From Rhizobium bangladeshense (GTDB lineage Bacteria > Pseudomonadota > Alphaproteobacteria > Rhizobiales > Rhizobiaceae), in NCBI RefSeq assembly GCF_001662075.1, contig NZ_LYPL01000001.1:124001-188000 (forward strand): a DNA stretch of 64,000 nucleotides, read 5' to 3'. The position numbers and the translations under genes are program-made. The notes beneath the pieces are model-generated. The model was not told the DNA's origin. It saw only the letters and a list, made by a program, of their open reading frames with translations, and ran no database searches. Positions 9,141 to 18,126 of the stretch are shown in pieces (positions within the stretch are counted from its first letter, which is position 1; each line of letters starts with the position of its first letter).

Positions 9141-9725
9141 TTAATTTCGGCAGAAGTTACTCGCATTGGGAGTCCACTTGCCGTAGCCCGTGGCCACCAA
9201 ATTGGCGATGACGCGGCAGACATATTGCTTCTGCGCGGGGTCGTTGTTCGGGCCGGCGTGGTATCGGGCTACCGCCATCGTCCACGTCTCATGACGGTCA
9301 TGCAGGTTGCGCAGAAACCTCGCCGCATATTCGACGTTGCGATGCGGATCGAACATATCCTCGGCGGAAACGAAATTCTCGCTGTGATAATAGTGGTTGA
9401 TCTGCATGCATCCGATGTCGATGAGCTTCGCCCCGCTTCTGCGAGCGACATCGAACTGCCGCATCGCGTCCTGCTCGGATGGCGGGAAGATCGCCTTGCC
9501 TTCGACGTTCATGGCATAGGGGTAGAGCGAGCCCTTGCGGCCGGTCTCCGTCAGACCGACCGAATAGAGGATGCCTTCCGGGATGCCGTATTTGACGGCA
9601 GCCGACTGGATTTCGCGTTCACAGGCGCCGGTGGAGGCAGCCGCCTCAGAGGTAAACGCCGCCAGCGCCGCTGCTGCGAGCCCCGCCAGCAGAAACGTCT
9701 TCAAAACCCGTCTCGCCTGCTCCAT
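9141..9725 (-). CDS. Periplasmic lytic transglycosylase of the flagellar cluster
   Basis: Exported SLT/lysozyme-like peptidoglycan lyase, 194 residues. Signal peptide at residues 1-30 (KTFLLAGLAAAALAAFTSEA), then the catalytic Glu in YSVGLTETGR, the motif IGCMQINHYYH and the late motif AVARYHAGPNND, as in soluble lytic transglycosylases. The start at 9725 is chosen because GGAGG sits 5 nt upstream and it begins directly with a signal peptide. This start lies 80 bp inside the 3' end of fliK in another frame. No FlgJ muramidase is visible, so this enzyme probably opens the wall for the rod. It lies between fliK and rem. Confidence 0.88.
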   Translation of the reverse strand: MEQARRVLKTFLLAGLAAAALAAFTSEAAASTGACEREIQSAAVKYGIPEGILYSVGLTETGRKGSLYPYAMNVEGKAIFPPSEQDAMRQFDVARRSGAKLIDIGCMQINHYYHSENFVSAEDMFDPHRNVEYAARFLRNLHDRHETWTMAVARYHAGPNNDPAQKQYVCRVIANLVATGYGKWTPNASNFCRN

Positions 9726-11082
9726 TGAAGCCTCCATCTGTCCGCTGCGCCGTCTGATTGTGGCGCTCGCGCGCCGCCCCGCCCTGCCCTTGCTGGGCGA
9801 GCGATTGCTGCTGAGTGGCCTGCCCCTGGCCGCCGGCCTGATTGCCGGCATCGGCACGCTCGACGGGGGCCATGCTGATGGTGATGTTGTCGACCGCATA
9901 GCCCTGACTCCGTAGCGCTTCGAGGATCTTGCCGTGATCTTCCTTCAGCTGCCGATAGGCTGCGCCCGTATCGACCTTGAGGTCGACGTTCAGAGCGTCG
10001 CCGGACAGGCGCATGGTTGCCGTCACCAGGCCAAGATCGATCGGGTTCATCTGGATCTTCAGCGTGTTGACCACCTTGCCGGTGCTTGTCCATTCCGCCG
10101 CGTTGGTGAGCGCCGAACTCGGCTCCATGGCACGCGCCCATTCGGAATCGCCGGAAAGGGCGGCGGTGACGGCGGCGGAATTGGTATTCTGCGCCAGGCC
10201 GATATAGCGGCGCGATTCGAGGACCGAGACGTTTTCGACATCGGCCTTCTTCGCGCTCTCCTTCGGCCCGGCCTGATCCGCACCGATGTGAACATCCATC
10301 GATAGGCCGCGGCCGTCGGCGCGGCTGAGCCGGAAGGTTCTGCCGTCAGCGGCGTCGGCGTTCTCCGCACCTGGAACCCCGATCTCGTCCACCTTGACGT
10401 CTTCGACATTGCCGCTGACGGCCGCCAGGGCGTCGGATGCGTGGCCGCTCGTTTTGGCGTCAGCCGCGGTCTTCTTGTCGACAGGCCCGGCCTCCCCGGC
10501 CTTGGCGGCGGCGAGCTGCGCCGCGGCTGCGGCCGGCAAGACGACCGTCGCGCCGGCGGGCTCCTGCTTCAGCAGGCCGAGGACGTCGGAAATGCCGCCG
10601 TCATCATCCTCACTGTCCGCATCCGCATCTGTTTTCGACAGATCGCTCTTGACGTGCTTGACGCTCTTGGCCACCTGCCCGGCCTCGTCGGCGGACGGAT
10701 GCTTGGCATCGAGCTTGCCGAGATCGGCCGATAATTTGCGCTGATCCTTTGCAGGTTTTACGATGGTCTTTTCGCCATTGACGATCGCTTCCGGCTGCAC
10801 CTCGGCCTGCGCCTTCAGCGCGGTGTCGCTGAGATCGATCAACGGTTTGGCGCGGCTGCGGATCGTCCGCGCGACCTTCGCCGCGTCACCATCGGCAACC
10901 GCGCCCTGATCCGGCTGCGCATCGTCGGGCGCCTCGTTGGCGGCGCTGCCGCTCGCCTTGGCAAGCACATCGGAGAAGTCGCCCTTCTGACCGGCGTCAC
11001 CCTTACCAGCCGTTTTGGCGGATTTCGCGGCCGCGGCCGCCTCCGCACCAGAGGCTCCGCCCGAGACGCTCAAATCCATCAT
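9646..11082 (-). CDS. fliK: FliK, hook-length control protein (formerly MotD)
   Basis: Hook-length regulator and export specificity switch, 478 residues; the S. meliloti counterpart was first named MotD and later recognised as FliK. The first 300 residues are low-complexity, Ala/Lys/Asp-rich and probably extended, as expected for a molecular ruler. The conserved FliK_C domain is at about residues 335-405: LKIQMNPIDLGLVTATMRLS, then LNVDLKVDTGAAYRQL. The Gln/Gly-rich tail follows. It overlaps motC by 4 bp at its start and the transglycosylase gene by 80 bp at its end. Confidence 0.92.
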   Translation of the reverse strand: MMDLSVSGGASGAEAAAAAKSAKTAGKGDAGQKGDFSDVLAKASGSAANEAPDDAQPDQGAVADGDAAKVARTIRSRAKPLIDLSDTALKAQAEVQPEAIVNGEKTIVKPAKDQRKLSADLGKLDAKHPSADEAGQVAKSVKHVKSDLSKTDADADSEDDDGGISDVLGLLKQEPAGATVVLPAAAAAQLAAAKAGEAGPVDKKTAADAKTSGHASDALAAVSGNVEDVKVDEIGVPGAENADAADGRTFRLSRADGRGLSMDVHIGADQAGPKESAKKADVENVSVLESRRYIGLAQNTNSAAVTAALSGDSEWARAMEPSSALTNAAEWTSTGKVVNTLKIQMNPIDLGLVTATMRLSGDALNVDLKVDTGAAYRQLKEDHGKILEALRSQGYAVDNITISMAPVERADAGNQAGGQGQATQQQSLAQQGQGGAARERHNQTAQRTDGGFNGAGETGFEDVSAGGARSSGAGGVYL

Positions 11083-12374
11083 TGTTCATTGCCTTCCTGC
11101 GCCAGAAGACCATCGATCTCGTCGAGCTTGGATCGGCTGGTCGTCACAAATGCGTTGAATGAGGGGTCGGTATCCTGGCTCTGACCAGTCGATGCCACAC
11201 CTCCCGGAACAGGCTCGGGATGCGCGCCTGGCGCTCCCGCTTGCATGGCTATCGCCGCAGCCTTGTCAGAAGTGATTTCTTGATGAGAAGTATTAGGATC
11301 GGATGCTTGCGTCAGGCTTGCCGGGTCCGGCGCGCGCAGGATCTGCTCGGCGACGGACCGCGCCGCCGCCTGCAGCGCCTGATCCCGCGGCGACAGCGCT
11401 TTGCCGTCGATGCCGCTGACACTCTTCGCTGCCCGATCGATATCCTGCGTGGGCAGGCCGGCCATGCCGCCGTAAAAATCGGCGAGCGGGCCAAAGGCGT
11501 TGTCGGTGCCTGCGCCAAGCGCCTGCACACGGTCGACGGCCATGCGCGCCAGCTCCGGCTTGCCTGATATCGCGGCAGCACGGGCGATGCGCAGGTAGAC
11601 CTCACGCTGGCGCGGCGCATCCATGAAGGACAGGATGTCGACGACATCCTTCGGTTTCACGTCGCGATCATGGGCGACGACGAGCTTGACGAAAAGATCG
11701 GCAAACTGGCTGGCATAGGGCGAATGCAGGAAACGGCGAGCATAACGCTGCGAATAGGCGAGCCCCTTGTCGAGCATTCCCTTGTCGACGCAGATGGCGA
11801 CGGAACGGCGCAAGGCCGCCTCCTCGACGATAGTGCCCGGCGCGGCAAGACGCGCCTGGTCGTAGAGATCCAGCGCATCTGTCGGTTTCGTGGCGATCAG
11901 GACGTTGCCGCCGATCAGCGCCAGGTAAGGACCTATCTTCTTGTCGCGATATTCCCTGGCGGTTTCCTCCAGCGTCTTGGCGACGAGGAGCCCTTTGCCG
12001 CTCAGATATTTGCGCAGCACGTCGGTGACGCGGTTGTCGAAATAGCCGTTGACGTCATGGGCGATCAGATATTCGAGCGTCTGGGGATTGCCGCCGCTCA
12101 TCGCATAGATCAACGCCGCATCGACGTTGCGGTCGTCGTCGTAGATCGACGTATCGGCCGTGCGCAGCCGCTCGTCGATCGTGCCCAGCATGAAGCGCTG
12201 CATCTCGCCAGCCGAATGATCGCCGGCGACGACGGAATCCTGCACGAACTGCAGCGACCGTAGCATCTTGTACGGCGAGAGATCGTCCGGATCCTGCGCA
12301 TTGCCCGTCGCCGGCGAAAGCATCGCCAGGCCGAGGGCCATAAATCCGACGTAACGATGCTGCCGACGCGCCAT
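11079..12374 (-). CDS. motC: MotC, periplasmic motor protein
   Basis: Rhizobial periplasmic motility protein, 431 residues, which in S. meliloti binds MotB and is needed for motor rotation. A signal peptide covers roughly residues 1-26 (VGFMALGLAMLSPATGNAQ). The rest is mostly helical, rich in Ala and Asp, without membrane segments, and ends in a flexible tail (GGVASTGQSQDTDPSFNAFV). It lies 10 bp after motB and overlaps fliK by 4 bp. The partner chaperone MotE is encoded separately at 23480-24019. Confidence 0.93.
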   Translation of the reverse strand: MARRQHRYVGFMALGLAMLSPATGNAQDPDDLSPYKMLRSLQFVQDSVVAGDHSAGEMQRFMLGTIDERLRTADTSIYDDDRNVDAALIYAMSGGNPQTLEYLIAHDVNGYFDNRVTDVLRKYLSGKGLLVAKTLEETAREYRDKKIGPYLALIGGNVLIATKPTDALDLYDQARLAAPGTIVEEAALRRSVAICVDKGMLDKGLAYSQRYARRFLHSPYASQFADLFVKLVVAHDRDVKPKDVVDILSFMDAPRQREVYLRIARAAAISGKPELARMAVDRVQALGAGTDNAFGPLADFYGGMAGLPTQDIDRAAKSVSGIDGKALSPRDQALQAAARSVAEQILRAPDPASLTQASDPNTSHQEITSDKAAAIAMQAGAPGAHPEPVPGGVASTGQSQDTDPSFNAFVTTSRSKLDEIDGLLAQEGNEQ

Positions 12375-12384
12375 CCGACTATCC

Positions 12385-13686
12385 TTAATCCGCCTGCACC
12401 AGGATCTCGATCCGGCGGTTGGCCGCGTTGAACGGGTCGGCAGACAGCTTCAACCGACGGTCGGCGAAGCCGGTGACCTGCGAGATGCGCTTCTCGTCCA
12501 GCCCGCCGCGCACGAGCATGTAGTAGGCACTCTGGGCGCGGTCCATCGAAAGCCGCCAGTTCTCGTTCTGCGCGCCCTTGTACTGACGCCCGTCCGTATG
12601 ACCACGGATGGCAACGGCGCCGCCCCTCTCCTTCAGAATCGTACCGATCCTTTCCATGGCGAGCACCATCTCCTGGCGCGGAACCGCGGAACCGATATTG
12701 AACATCGAATCGTCGTTCTGGTCGGAGATGCTGACCAGTAGGCCGCCTTCGGCCGCCGTCACCGTCAGGCCTTCGGCAAGCTTGCCGGCAACGCCGCCGA
12801 TCTGTTGGGCGATCTGCGCCTGGAGCGCATCCGCTTCCTTCTTCAGCTGTTCGGTCCCGGCCGCGCTCTTGTCGGCATCCTTCTGATGATCGGCGTCCGT
12901 CTGAGCCTTCTTCTCGCCGTCCGCCTTGGCCTCTTTGGTCTCGGCGGCGCCCTTGGTTTCCTTGCTCTCCTTGGCGTCTTTGGCCGGCTTCTGGTCGGTC
13001 GTCAAAGGTACCGGCTTCATATCCTCGGCCTTGGCGACCTCGGTTGCCTCGTTCTCGGTCGCCTGCTGCTCGCTCTTGCCGGGCGGCAGGGTTTTTCCGG
13101 CGGTTGTCACTTCGACCTGCTTCGTCCAGAAATCCGGATCGAACGGATCGCGATAGGCTTCGCCGCCATCGGCGCCAGTCGCCGGGCCGGAATCGGCCGC
13201 GCCGCCATCGCCCTTGGCGCTGACATTGGCCTGCTGGCCGACTTCCTGTGCGATCTCGGCGAGAACCGAATAAGGATTCTCGAAGAAGTCAGCTTCGGAA
13301 TAATTGGTCTGGTCGCCTGAAGTCGACGTCTGGTCGTCACCATCCGCGGCGGATTTGCCCTCGGTCGGATTGTCTTCCTTCTGTTTCGACTTTTCCTTCT
13401 TCTCCTCGCCCTCGGCATCGTCGACAGGCTTCTTCAGGCCCTTCTCCGTCGGCTTTTCGTCGGCGAGCTTGATCGGATTGAAATAGGTCGCGACCGCGGC
13501 CTTGGTTTCCTCGTTGGCGGCGTTGACCAGCCACATGACCAGGAAGAACGCCATCATCGCCGTCATGAAGTCGGCATAGGCAATTTTCCACGCACCGCCA
13601 TGGGCACCATCGTGATCACCGCCGCCATGCCGCTTGACGATGATGATCTCGTTCCTGCCGTGGTGATGGTTTTCGCCTTCGCTCAT
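12385..13686 (-). CDS. motB: MotB, stator protein with OmpA-like peptidoglycan-binding domain
   Basis: Stator subunit, 433 residues. The single transmembrane helix is preceded by the family motif [20 protein letters not shown]; the proton-carrying Asp is D39. A long charged linker (about residues 80-270, rich in Lys, Glu and Asp) is much bigger than in E. coli MotB. The C-terminal OmpA-like domain carries [20 protein letters not shown] and FADRR. The extended linker is typical of rhizobial MotB and is the likely region of contact with MotC. It overlaps the FliH-like gene by 4 bp at 13683-13686, while motA is 17 kb away. Confidence 0.96.
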   Translation of the reverse strand: MSEGENHHHGRNEIIIVKRHGGGDHDGAHGGAWKIAYADFMTAMMAFFLVMWLVNAANEETKAAVATYFNPIKLADEKPTEKGLKKPVDDAEGEEKKEKSKQKEDNPTEGKSAADGDDQTSTSGDQTNYSEADFFENPYSVLAEIAQEVGQQANVSAKGDGGAADSGPATGADGGEAYRDPFDPDFWTKQVEVTTAGKTLPPGKSEQQATENEATEVAKAEDMKPVPLTTDQKPAKDAKESKETKGAAETKEAKADGEKKAQTDADHQKDADKSAAGTEQLKKEADALQAQIAQQIGGVAGKLAEGLTVTAAEGGLLVSISDQNDDSMFNIGSAVPRQEMVLAMERIGTILKERGGAVAIRGHTDGRQYKGAQNENWRLSMDRAQSAYYMLVRGGLDEKRISQVTGFADRRLKLSADPFNAANRRIEILVQAD

Positions 13687-14312
13687 TCGAGAACTTTCTT
13701 CAAGCTGGCCGCCCAGGCGGACATACGGGTGACGATGACGGAGTCACCGATTTCGACGGCAAGATCGATATCGTCGGCCTCGAGGTGGCGAACAGCCGCG
13801 GCATGTTCGCCGAGCTCGGCCTTCAAAATGTCGAAGAGCCTGGTCGGCCCCCTGACGACGATCGGCCCGGCAGCGCCCTCGAGGATCGCGTCGCGCAGCA
13901 ATGCGGTCAGGTTTTCGGCGGCCTTGGCCGCAAGCGCTTCCGTCATGACGGGCGCAATGGCCGCAGCCGCGCCGCCACTGACCAGCTGCGCGACCTCTTC
14001 GGCGATATCGCGGACGCGGGATGCGATGACCGCGGCCGCCTCGACTTCATAGCGAAGCTTCAGCTCTTCCAGCTCGCGCGCATGGACATCGGCCAGAGCG
14101 CGCGCCTCGCTTTCGTATTTCTCCGTCAAATCAGCGGTCGCCGCAGCATGGCCTTGCGCGTAGGCATCGCGACGCTCCGCCTCGACGTCGACCGGCGGTT
14201 CGCTCGGCGCCTCGGGAAAAGCATCGCCGGGGAAATCGTCGATGTCGATGATCGGCGCTGACGGTTTCGGTTCGCCGAAATCCTTCAAATACCGAGAAAG
14301 CGAAATGCTCAT
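13683..14312 (-). CDS. FliH-like flagellar assembly protein, upstream of motB
   Basis: 209-residue acidic protein. A short proline-rich N-terminus ([20 protein letters not shown]) is followed by an Ala/Glu-rich coiled coil (about 50-110, including [20 protein letters not shown]) and a compact C-terminal domain ([20 protein letters not shown]). This layout matches FliH, the regulator of the FliI ATPase: N-terminal tail, coiled coil with AxxxG-like spacing, C-terminal domain. No other FliH candidate exists in the window. The start at 14312 was chosen because the sequence upstream is not conserved-looking. It overlaps motB by 4 bp. The function is inferred from shape and context. Confidence 0.65.
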   Translation of the reverse strand: MSISLSRYLKDFGEPKPSAPIIDIDDFPGDAFPEAPSEPPVDVEAERRDAYAQGHAAATADLTEKYESEARALADVHARELEELKLRYEVEAAAVIASRVRDIAEEVAQLVSGGAAAAIAPVMTEALAAKAAENLTALLRDAILEGAAGPIVVRGPTRLFDILKAELGEHAAAVRHLEADDIDLAVEIGDSVIVTRMSAWAASLKKVLE

Positions 14313-14514
14313 TAGAAACCATCCAGCATCCGGGAGACACGCGGCATGCTGCCTCCCGTTCAAAATGACCTTGCGCGCGACATGTCCTTCGCAGCCAACA
14401 AGGGCTTGACCTTGCGTCGGCATGATTTCGGACGATGCCTTCATGCCGGAAACTAGGAAGTCAAACTTGCGCGAGGATGAATGGCGCCGCCGCCATCGAC
14501 GATCGCGCCCAGCT
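14313..14514 (-). promoter_or_regulatory. Promoter region of the FliH-like/motB/motC/fliK operon
   Basis: 202-bp gap after flaD. CTTGCG occurs three times: at 14370 (CTTGCGCGCG), 14411 (CTTGCGTCGG) and 14466-14476 (CTTGCGCGAGG). The last is an exact CYTCRCGCAAG match in gene orientation, 153 bp upstream of the ATG at 14312. No reading frame is convincing here. Confidence 0.4.
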
Positions 14515-15477
14515 CTATTCCAGCAGAATGAGGATCTTGCTGGCAGCCGTGTTCAGGATCGAAATCGCTTCGACGGCCATCTGCTTCTGGGTTTCGATCG
14601 CCTTCTGCCGGATCGAAGCCTCGTCCATATCGGTATCGACGAGCGCGCCGACACTCTTGTCGATCGAATCGGACAGATCCGCGGTGTAATCGATCTGATC
14701 GTCGATACGCGCCTTCATCACGCCGATCGAGGCGGCCGTCGTCGTCAGCGAGGAGAGCAGAGAGTCGGTCACATCAAGCATGTCGGCGAGCTGGGCGTCG
14801 GTGGTGCTTTTGCCGATCGCGACTTCGGTGCCCGTCGCCGGCGTCGTCGAATCGGCGTCCAGCAGGTAATAGTTCCGCGGTCCCGCACCGCTGTTGTTGA
14901 TGGCCTGGGCGTCAATTGCCTTGGTAAACAGGCCGCCGCTCGCATTGTTCTTGTCGATGAGGATGGTCTGCGACGACGGGAAGTCGATGCTCTGAGCCTG
15001 GTATTCGCCGCTCGAGGCGCGCACGAAGCCCGAAATGACCGACCATGTCGGCGGCGCTGCCTTGTCACTGTTCAGCAACCAGTTTTCACCTGCAAAAGAG
15101 GTCGATTCGACGACGGTCCTCAACTGTTCCTTGTATTCGCTGATCTCGGCGTTGATCTTGTCCTTGTCGGTGCCGGGCTCTCTTGCCGCAACGAGCTTCG
15201 CACGTATCTGGGTGACAAGATCGATCGCCGAAGTCATTGCCGTGTAGGTCGCATCCACCTTGGCGGCGCCGAGACCGAGCGCGTCGCCGATCGTGCCGAG
15301 ATTGGTGCTGTCCGAGCGCATGACGGTCGCAACCGACCAGTAAGAGGCATCATCGGCGGCCGTCTCGATCCGATATCCCGAAGACACTTGCTGCTGGGTC
15401 TGACTGGCTTCTTTGTTGATGCTGCGCAGGACTGCAAGTGCATTCACCGCGGCCGCGCTGGTAATCTTAACGGTCAT
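14515..15477 (-). CDS. flaD: Flagellin FlaD (divergent paralogue)
   Basis: Filament protein of 320 residues, the most divergent of the four tandem flagellins. The start MTVKITSAAAVNALAVLRSI is chosen as the flagellin N-terminus; upstream sequence in the same frame is not flagellin-like. D0/D1 blocks: QQVSSGYRIETAADDASYWS near residue 30 and MAVEAISILNTAASKILILL at the end. The middle is short, as in other rhizobial flagellins, with no large D2/D3 domains. It lacks the GCATGANGCTG box found before flaA, flaB and flaC, so its regulation probably differs. The gene letter follows R. leguminosarum order and is tentative. Confidence 0.85.
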   Translation of the reverse strand: MTVKITSAAAVNALAVLRSINKEASQTQQQVSSGYRIETAADDASYWSVATVMRSDSTNLGTIGDALGLGAAKVDATYTAMTSAIDLVTQIRAKLVAAREPGTDKDKINAEISEYKEQLRTVVESTSFAGENWLLNSDKAAPPTWSVISGFVRASSGEYQAQSIDFPSSQTILIDKNNASGGLFTKAIDAQAINNSGAGPRNYYLLDADSTTPATGTEVAIGKSTTDAQLADMLDVTDSLLSSLTTTAASIGVMKARIDDQIDYTADLSDSIDKSVGALVDTDMDEASIRQKAIETQKQMAVEAISILNTAASKILILLE

Positions 15478-15680
15478 CGACAGGGTCTCGGAGTAAGATG
15501 AAAGGGCAGGCCGGGTTGCCGGCGGCGACTGAAGTGGCGTCATGCCTCCGGCGAAATTCCACCGGGTGTCGCAAAAGCAAATCAACTCAAGGTGAAGTTA
15601 ACTCGATATCAACCTGTTCGGCAAGAGCGCAGCGGCGAGCGCGACCAGCGAGACATTTTGTCGGAGTAAGTTATTGATAT

Positions 15681-15712
15681 AAAAGAAAGAACCGCACCGT
15701 TTCAGGCGCGGT
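15681..15712 (-). terminator. Terminator after flaC
   Basis: On the minus strand, stem CCGCGCC with GGTGCGG (one G-U pair) around a 6-nt loop, followed by a T-rich tract (TTCTTTCTTTT). It lies 65 bp after the flaC stop at 15777. Confidence 0.7.
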
Positions 15713-15776
15713 CCAGATGGTTTTCTGCTTGCCGCCGGATGGCGGCACAAGATTCGGTCCAGCTTCAGCGGCCGAT

Positions 15777-16688
15777 TTAGCTGCGGAACAAGGTGAGGAT
15801 GTTCTGCGCGCTTGAGTTGGCGATCGACAGCGACTGGATCGCCAATTGTTGCTGGGTCTGCAGCGCCGTGAGTTTGCTCGATTCCTCTTCCATGTCGGCA
15901 TCGACGAGGCGGCCGACGCCCGAGTCGATCGAATCGCTCAGCGCTCCAACGAAGTTTTCCTGCAGTTCGATACGCGTGGAGATCGAACCGAGCTGCGAGG
16001 CAGCCTTGGTCATGGCTTCGAGGCCGGCCTCGATCGAGGTCAATGCCATGGAAATCTCAGCCGAACCGAAGGTGCTGATGTCCATCGAGTAGATCGAGCC
16101 GATCGTACCGTAGGAGGTGCCGATAATGCCGGCGCTCGTATCGATCGTGCCGGTCGAGGTCATGCCGAAGAGAACGTTGCCCGTGGAGCTCGTGTCGAGC
16201 ACGTAGTCCGTCGTCTTGACCGAGACATTGCCGTTGCCGTCGCGCACGAAGGTCGACACGACGCTCTTGGTGCCGTTAGAGCCGGCAACCCAGTTTTCGC
16301 CGGAGAAGGAAGCCGACTGCGCGATGCTGAGGAGTTGCTGCTGCAACTGGCCGATTTCTTCCTGGACCTTGGTCTTGTCGACGCCCTTTTCTGTTGCCGC
16401 GACGATCTTCGCCTTGATTTCGCTGATCACATCGATGGCGCTGTCCATGGCGGAGTAAGCGGTGTCGACCTTGGCGGCGCCGAGGCCGAGAGCGTCGGAA
16501 ACGGCGGAAAGTGCCTTATTGTCCGAACGCATGGTCGTTGCGATCGACCAGTAGGCGGCGTTGTCAGCGGCCTTTTCGACGCGGTAACCCGAGGATACGC
16601 GGTTCTGCGTGCTTTCGAGGCTGTCGTTGATGCCGCGGAGCGTCTGAAGAGCGGCCATCGCCGCGACGTTGGTCAAAATGCTGGTCAT
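15777..16688 (-). CDS. flaC: Flagellin FlaC
   Basis: Filament protein of 303 residues. The N-terminus MTSILTNVAAMAALQTLRGI and the C-terminus LAIQSLSIANSSAQNILTLF form the D0 helices; QNRVSSGYRVEKAADNAAYW is the conserved D1 entry. The start at 16688 was chosen over an in-frame upstream TTG because it matches the flaA and flaB starts and has a GGGG-type ribosome site upstream. It carries the promoter box shared with flaA and flaB at 16753-16766 and ends at a hairpin terminator. Assignment of the letter C follows gene order. Confidence 0.93.
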   Translation of the reverse strand: MTSILTNVAAMAALQTLRGINDSLESTQNRVSSGYRVEKAADNAAYWSIATTMRSDNKALSAVSDALGLGAAKVDTAYSAMDSAIDVISEIKAKIVAATEKGVDKTKVQEEIGQLQQQLLSIAQSASFSGENWVAGSNGTKSVVSTFVRDGNGNVSVKTTDYVLDTSSTGNVLFGMTSTGTIDTSAGIIGTSYGTIGSIYSMDISTFGSAEISMALTSIEAGLEAMTKAASQLGSISTRIELQENFVGALSDSIDSGVGRLVDADMEEESSKLTALQTQQQLAIQSLSIANSSAQNILTLFRS

Positions 16689-16722
16689 GAAATGATTGCC
16701 CCTTGTCGGCAGGTGGGAAAAA

Positions 16723-16766
16723 GGGACATTCCGGAAAGCCACCGGGAACGGGGATCAGCCTCATGC
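16723..16766 (-). promoter_or_regulatory. flaC promoter/leader boxes shared with flaA and flaB
   Basis: In gene orientation GCATGAGGCTGATC (16766-16753) and TCCGGAATGTCCC (16735-16723), placed 78 and 47 bp from the ATG. The same two boxes occur at nearly the same distance before flaB and flaA. The upstream box probably belongs to the promoter core and the downstream one to the mRNA leader. Confidence 0.55.
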
Positions 16767-16852
16767 CTGTTAACCGGCTCTTAATTTCGGTTAACTCGCC
16801 GTCTCGTTGGCCTGAGAAAACAGCATTATGGTTAATCAATCGTTAACGGAAA

Positions 16853-16883
16853 TAAAAAAGCCGCGCTCCATCGAAGCGCGGCT
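16853..16883 (-). terminator. Terminator after flaB
   Basis: On the minus strand a 9-bp perfect stem AGCCGCGCT/AGCGCGGCT with a 7-nt loop followed by TTTTTT. It starts 54 bp after the flaB stop. A classic Rho-independent terminator separating flaB from flaC. Confidence 0.9.
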
Positions 16884-16936
16884 CAAATCCTGGGGGTCCG
16901 CCAAGGCCGGCGGACCGATATTTTCTGTGGGGGTTA

Positions 16937-17845
16937 TTAGCCGCGGAAGAGCGACAGGATGTTCTGCGAAGAGGAGTTCGCGATCGACAGCGACTGGATC
17001 GCCAGCTGCTGCTGGGTCTGCAGGGCGCTGAGCCTGGAGGACTCTTCTTCCATGTTGGCGTCGACGAGGCGGCCGACACCGGAGTCGATCGAGTCGCTGA
17101 GCGCGTTGACGAAGTCTTCCTGCAGGCCGATGCGGGTGGAGACCGAGCCGAGAGCAGCGCCGGCGCTGGTCATGGCCTTCAGAGCCGATTCAACGTTGGT
17201 CAGAGCCGTCTGGATCTGGCCGAGGGTGAAGGTGGTGATGCTCATCGAGTAGATCGAGCCGGTCGCACCCGTCGAGGTACCGAGGATGCCCGTGGAGGTT
17301 TCAACCGCGCCGCCGCTCATGCCGAACAGCACGTTACCCATGGAGCTGTTGGAGAGAACGTAGTCGGTCATCTTGACAGAAACGGCGTTGGAGCCGTCGC
17401 GGACGAAGGTGGAGACGACGCTCTTGGTGCCGTTAGCGCCGGCAACCCAGTTTTCGCCGGAGAAGGAAGCCGACTGTGCGATGCTAAGCAGCTGCGCCTG
17501 GAGCTGGCTGATTTCTTCTTGAACCTTGGCCTTGTCAACGCCGTTTTCGGTTGCGGCAACGAGCTTGGCCTTGATGTTGCCGACGACGTCGATGGCGCTG
17601 TCCATGGCGGCATAGGCGGTGTCGACCTTGGCGGCGCCGAGGCCGAGGGCGTCGGAAACGGCGGAAAGTGCCTTGTTGTCCGAACGCATGGTCGTTGCGA
17701 TCGACCAATAGGCAGCGTTGTCGGAAGCCTTGCCGACGCGATAGCCGGAGGAAACGTGAGCCTGGGTTTCCTGGAGACCCTGGTTGATGCCGCGGAGAGT
17801 CTGGAGGGCTGCCATTGCAGCGTTATTGGTATTGATGCTCGTCAT
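16937..17845 (-). CDS. flaB: Flagellin FlaB
   Basis: Filament protein of 302 residues starting MTSINTNNAAMAALQTLRGI. Very close to FlaA: a 104-bp stretch of the 3' part (16956-17059) is identical to 18143-18246 in flaA, and another long run in the region coding for GQIQTALTNVESALKAMTSA is shared. The central region diverges more. It has its own promoter box (17911-17924) and terminator, so each flagellin appears to be a single-gene transcript. Confidence 0.94.
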   Translation of the reverse strand: MTSINTNNAAMAALQTLRGINQGLQETQAHVSSGYRVGKASDNAAYWSIATTMRSDNKALSAVSDALGLGAAKVDTAYAAMDSAIDVVGNIKAKLVAATENGVDKAKVQEEISQLQAQLLSIAQSASFSGENWVAGANGTKSVVSTFVRDGSNAVSVKMTDYVLSNSSMGNVLFGMSGGAVETSTGILGTSTGATGSIYSMSITTFTLGQIQTALTNVESALKAMTSAGAALGSVSTRIGLQEDFVNALSDSIDSGVGRLVDANMEEESSRLSALQTQQQLAIQSLSIANSSSQNILSLFRG

Positions 17846-17879
17846 AATTTGCTTGCCCCTTGTTGGCAGATCTAAAAAA

Positions 17880-17924
17880 GGGACATTCCGGATTTTGGCC
17901 GGCCCACAGCGATCAGCATCATGC
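17880..17924 (-). promoter_or_regulatory. flaB promoter/leader boxes
   Basis: In gene orientation GCATGATGCTGATC (17924-17911) and TCCGGAATGTCCC (17892-17880), 79 and 47 bp from the ATG. Further upstream GAGTTAACC and GGTTAACAG are also shared with flaC. Confidence 0.55.
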
Positions 17925-18070
17925 CTGTTAACCGTCTTCGTTAAGGTTAACTCGCCGTTTCGATGGGCCTAGAAGACAGCAAGATGGTTAAGGAAGGCTA
18001 AACTGAAATCGAAATTAGCGTAAAAATATCTGATACTTAGTATGGTTTTCATTAACCTTATTTTAAAACA

Positions 18071-18101
18071 TTTCGCGGCCGGGGACAGCCCGGCCGCGAA
18101 A
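18071..18101 (-). terminator. Terminator after flaA
   Basis: 13-bp perfect stem (TTTCGCGGCCGGG paired with CCCGGCCGCGAAA) around a 5-nt loop, 25 bp after the flaA stop, followed on the minus strand by TGTTTTAAAA. Confidence 0.88.
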
Positions 18102-18126
18102 CTTGGAAACCTTGTGCCAACCGACC

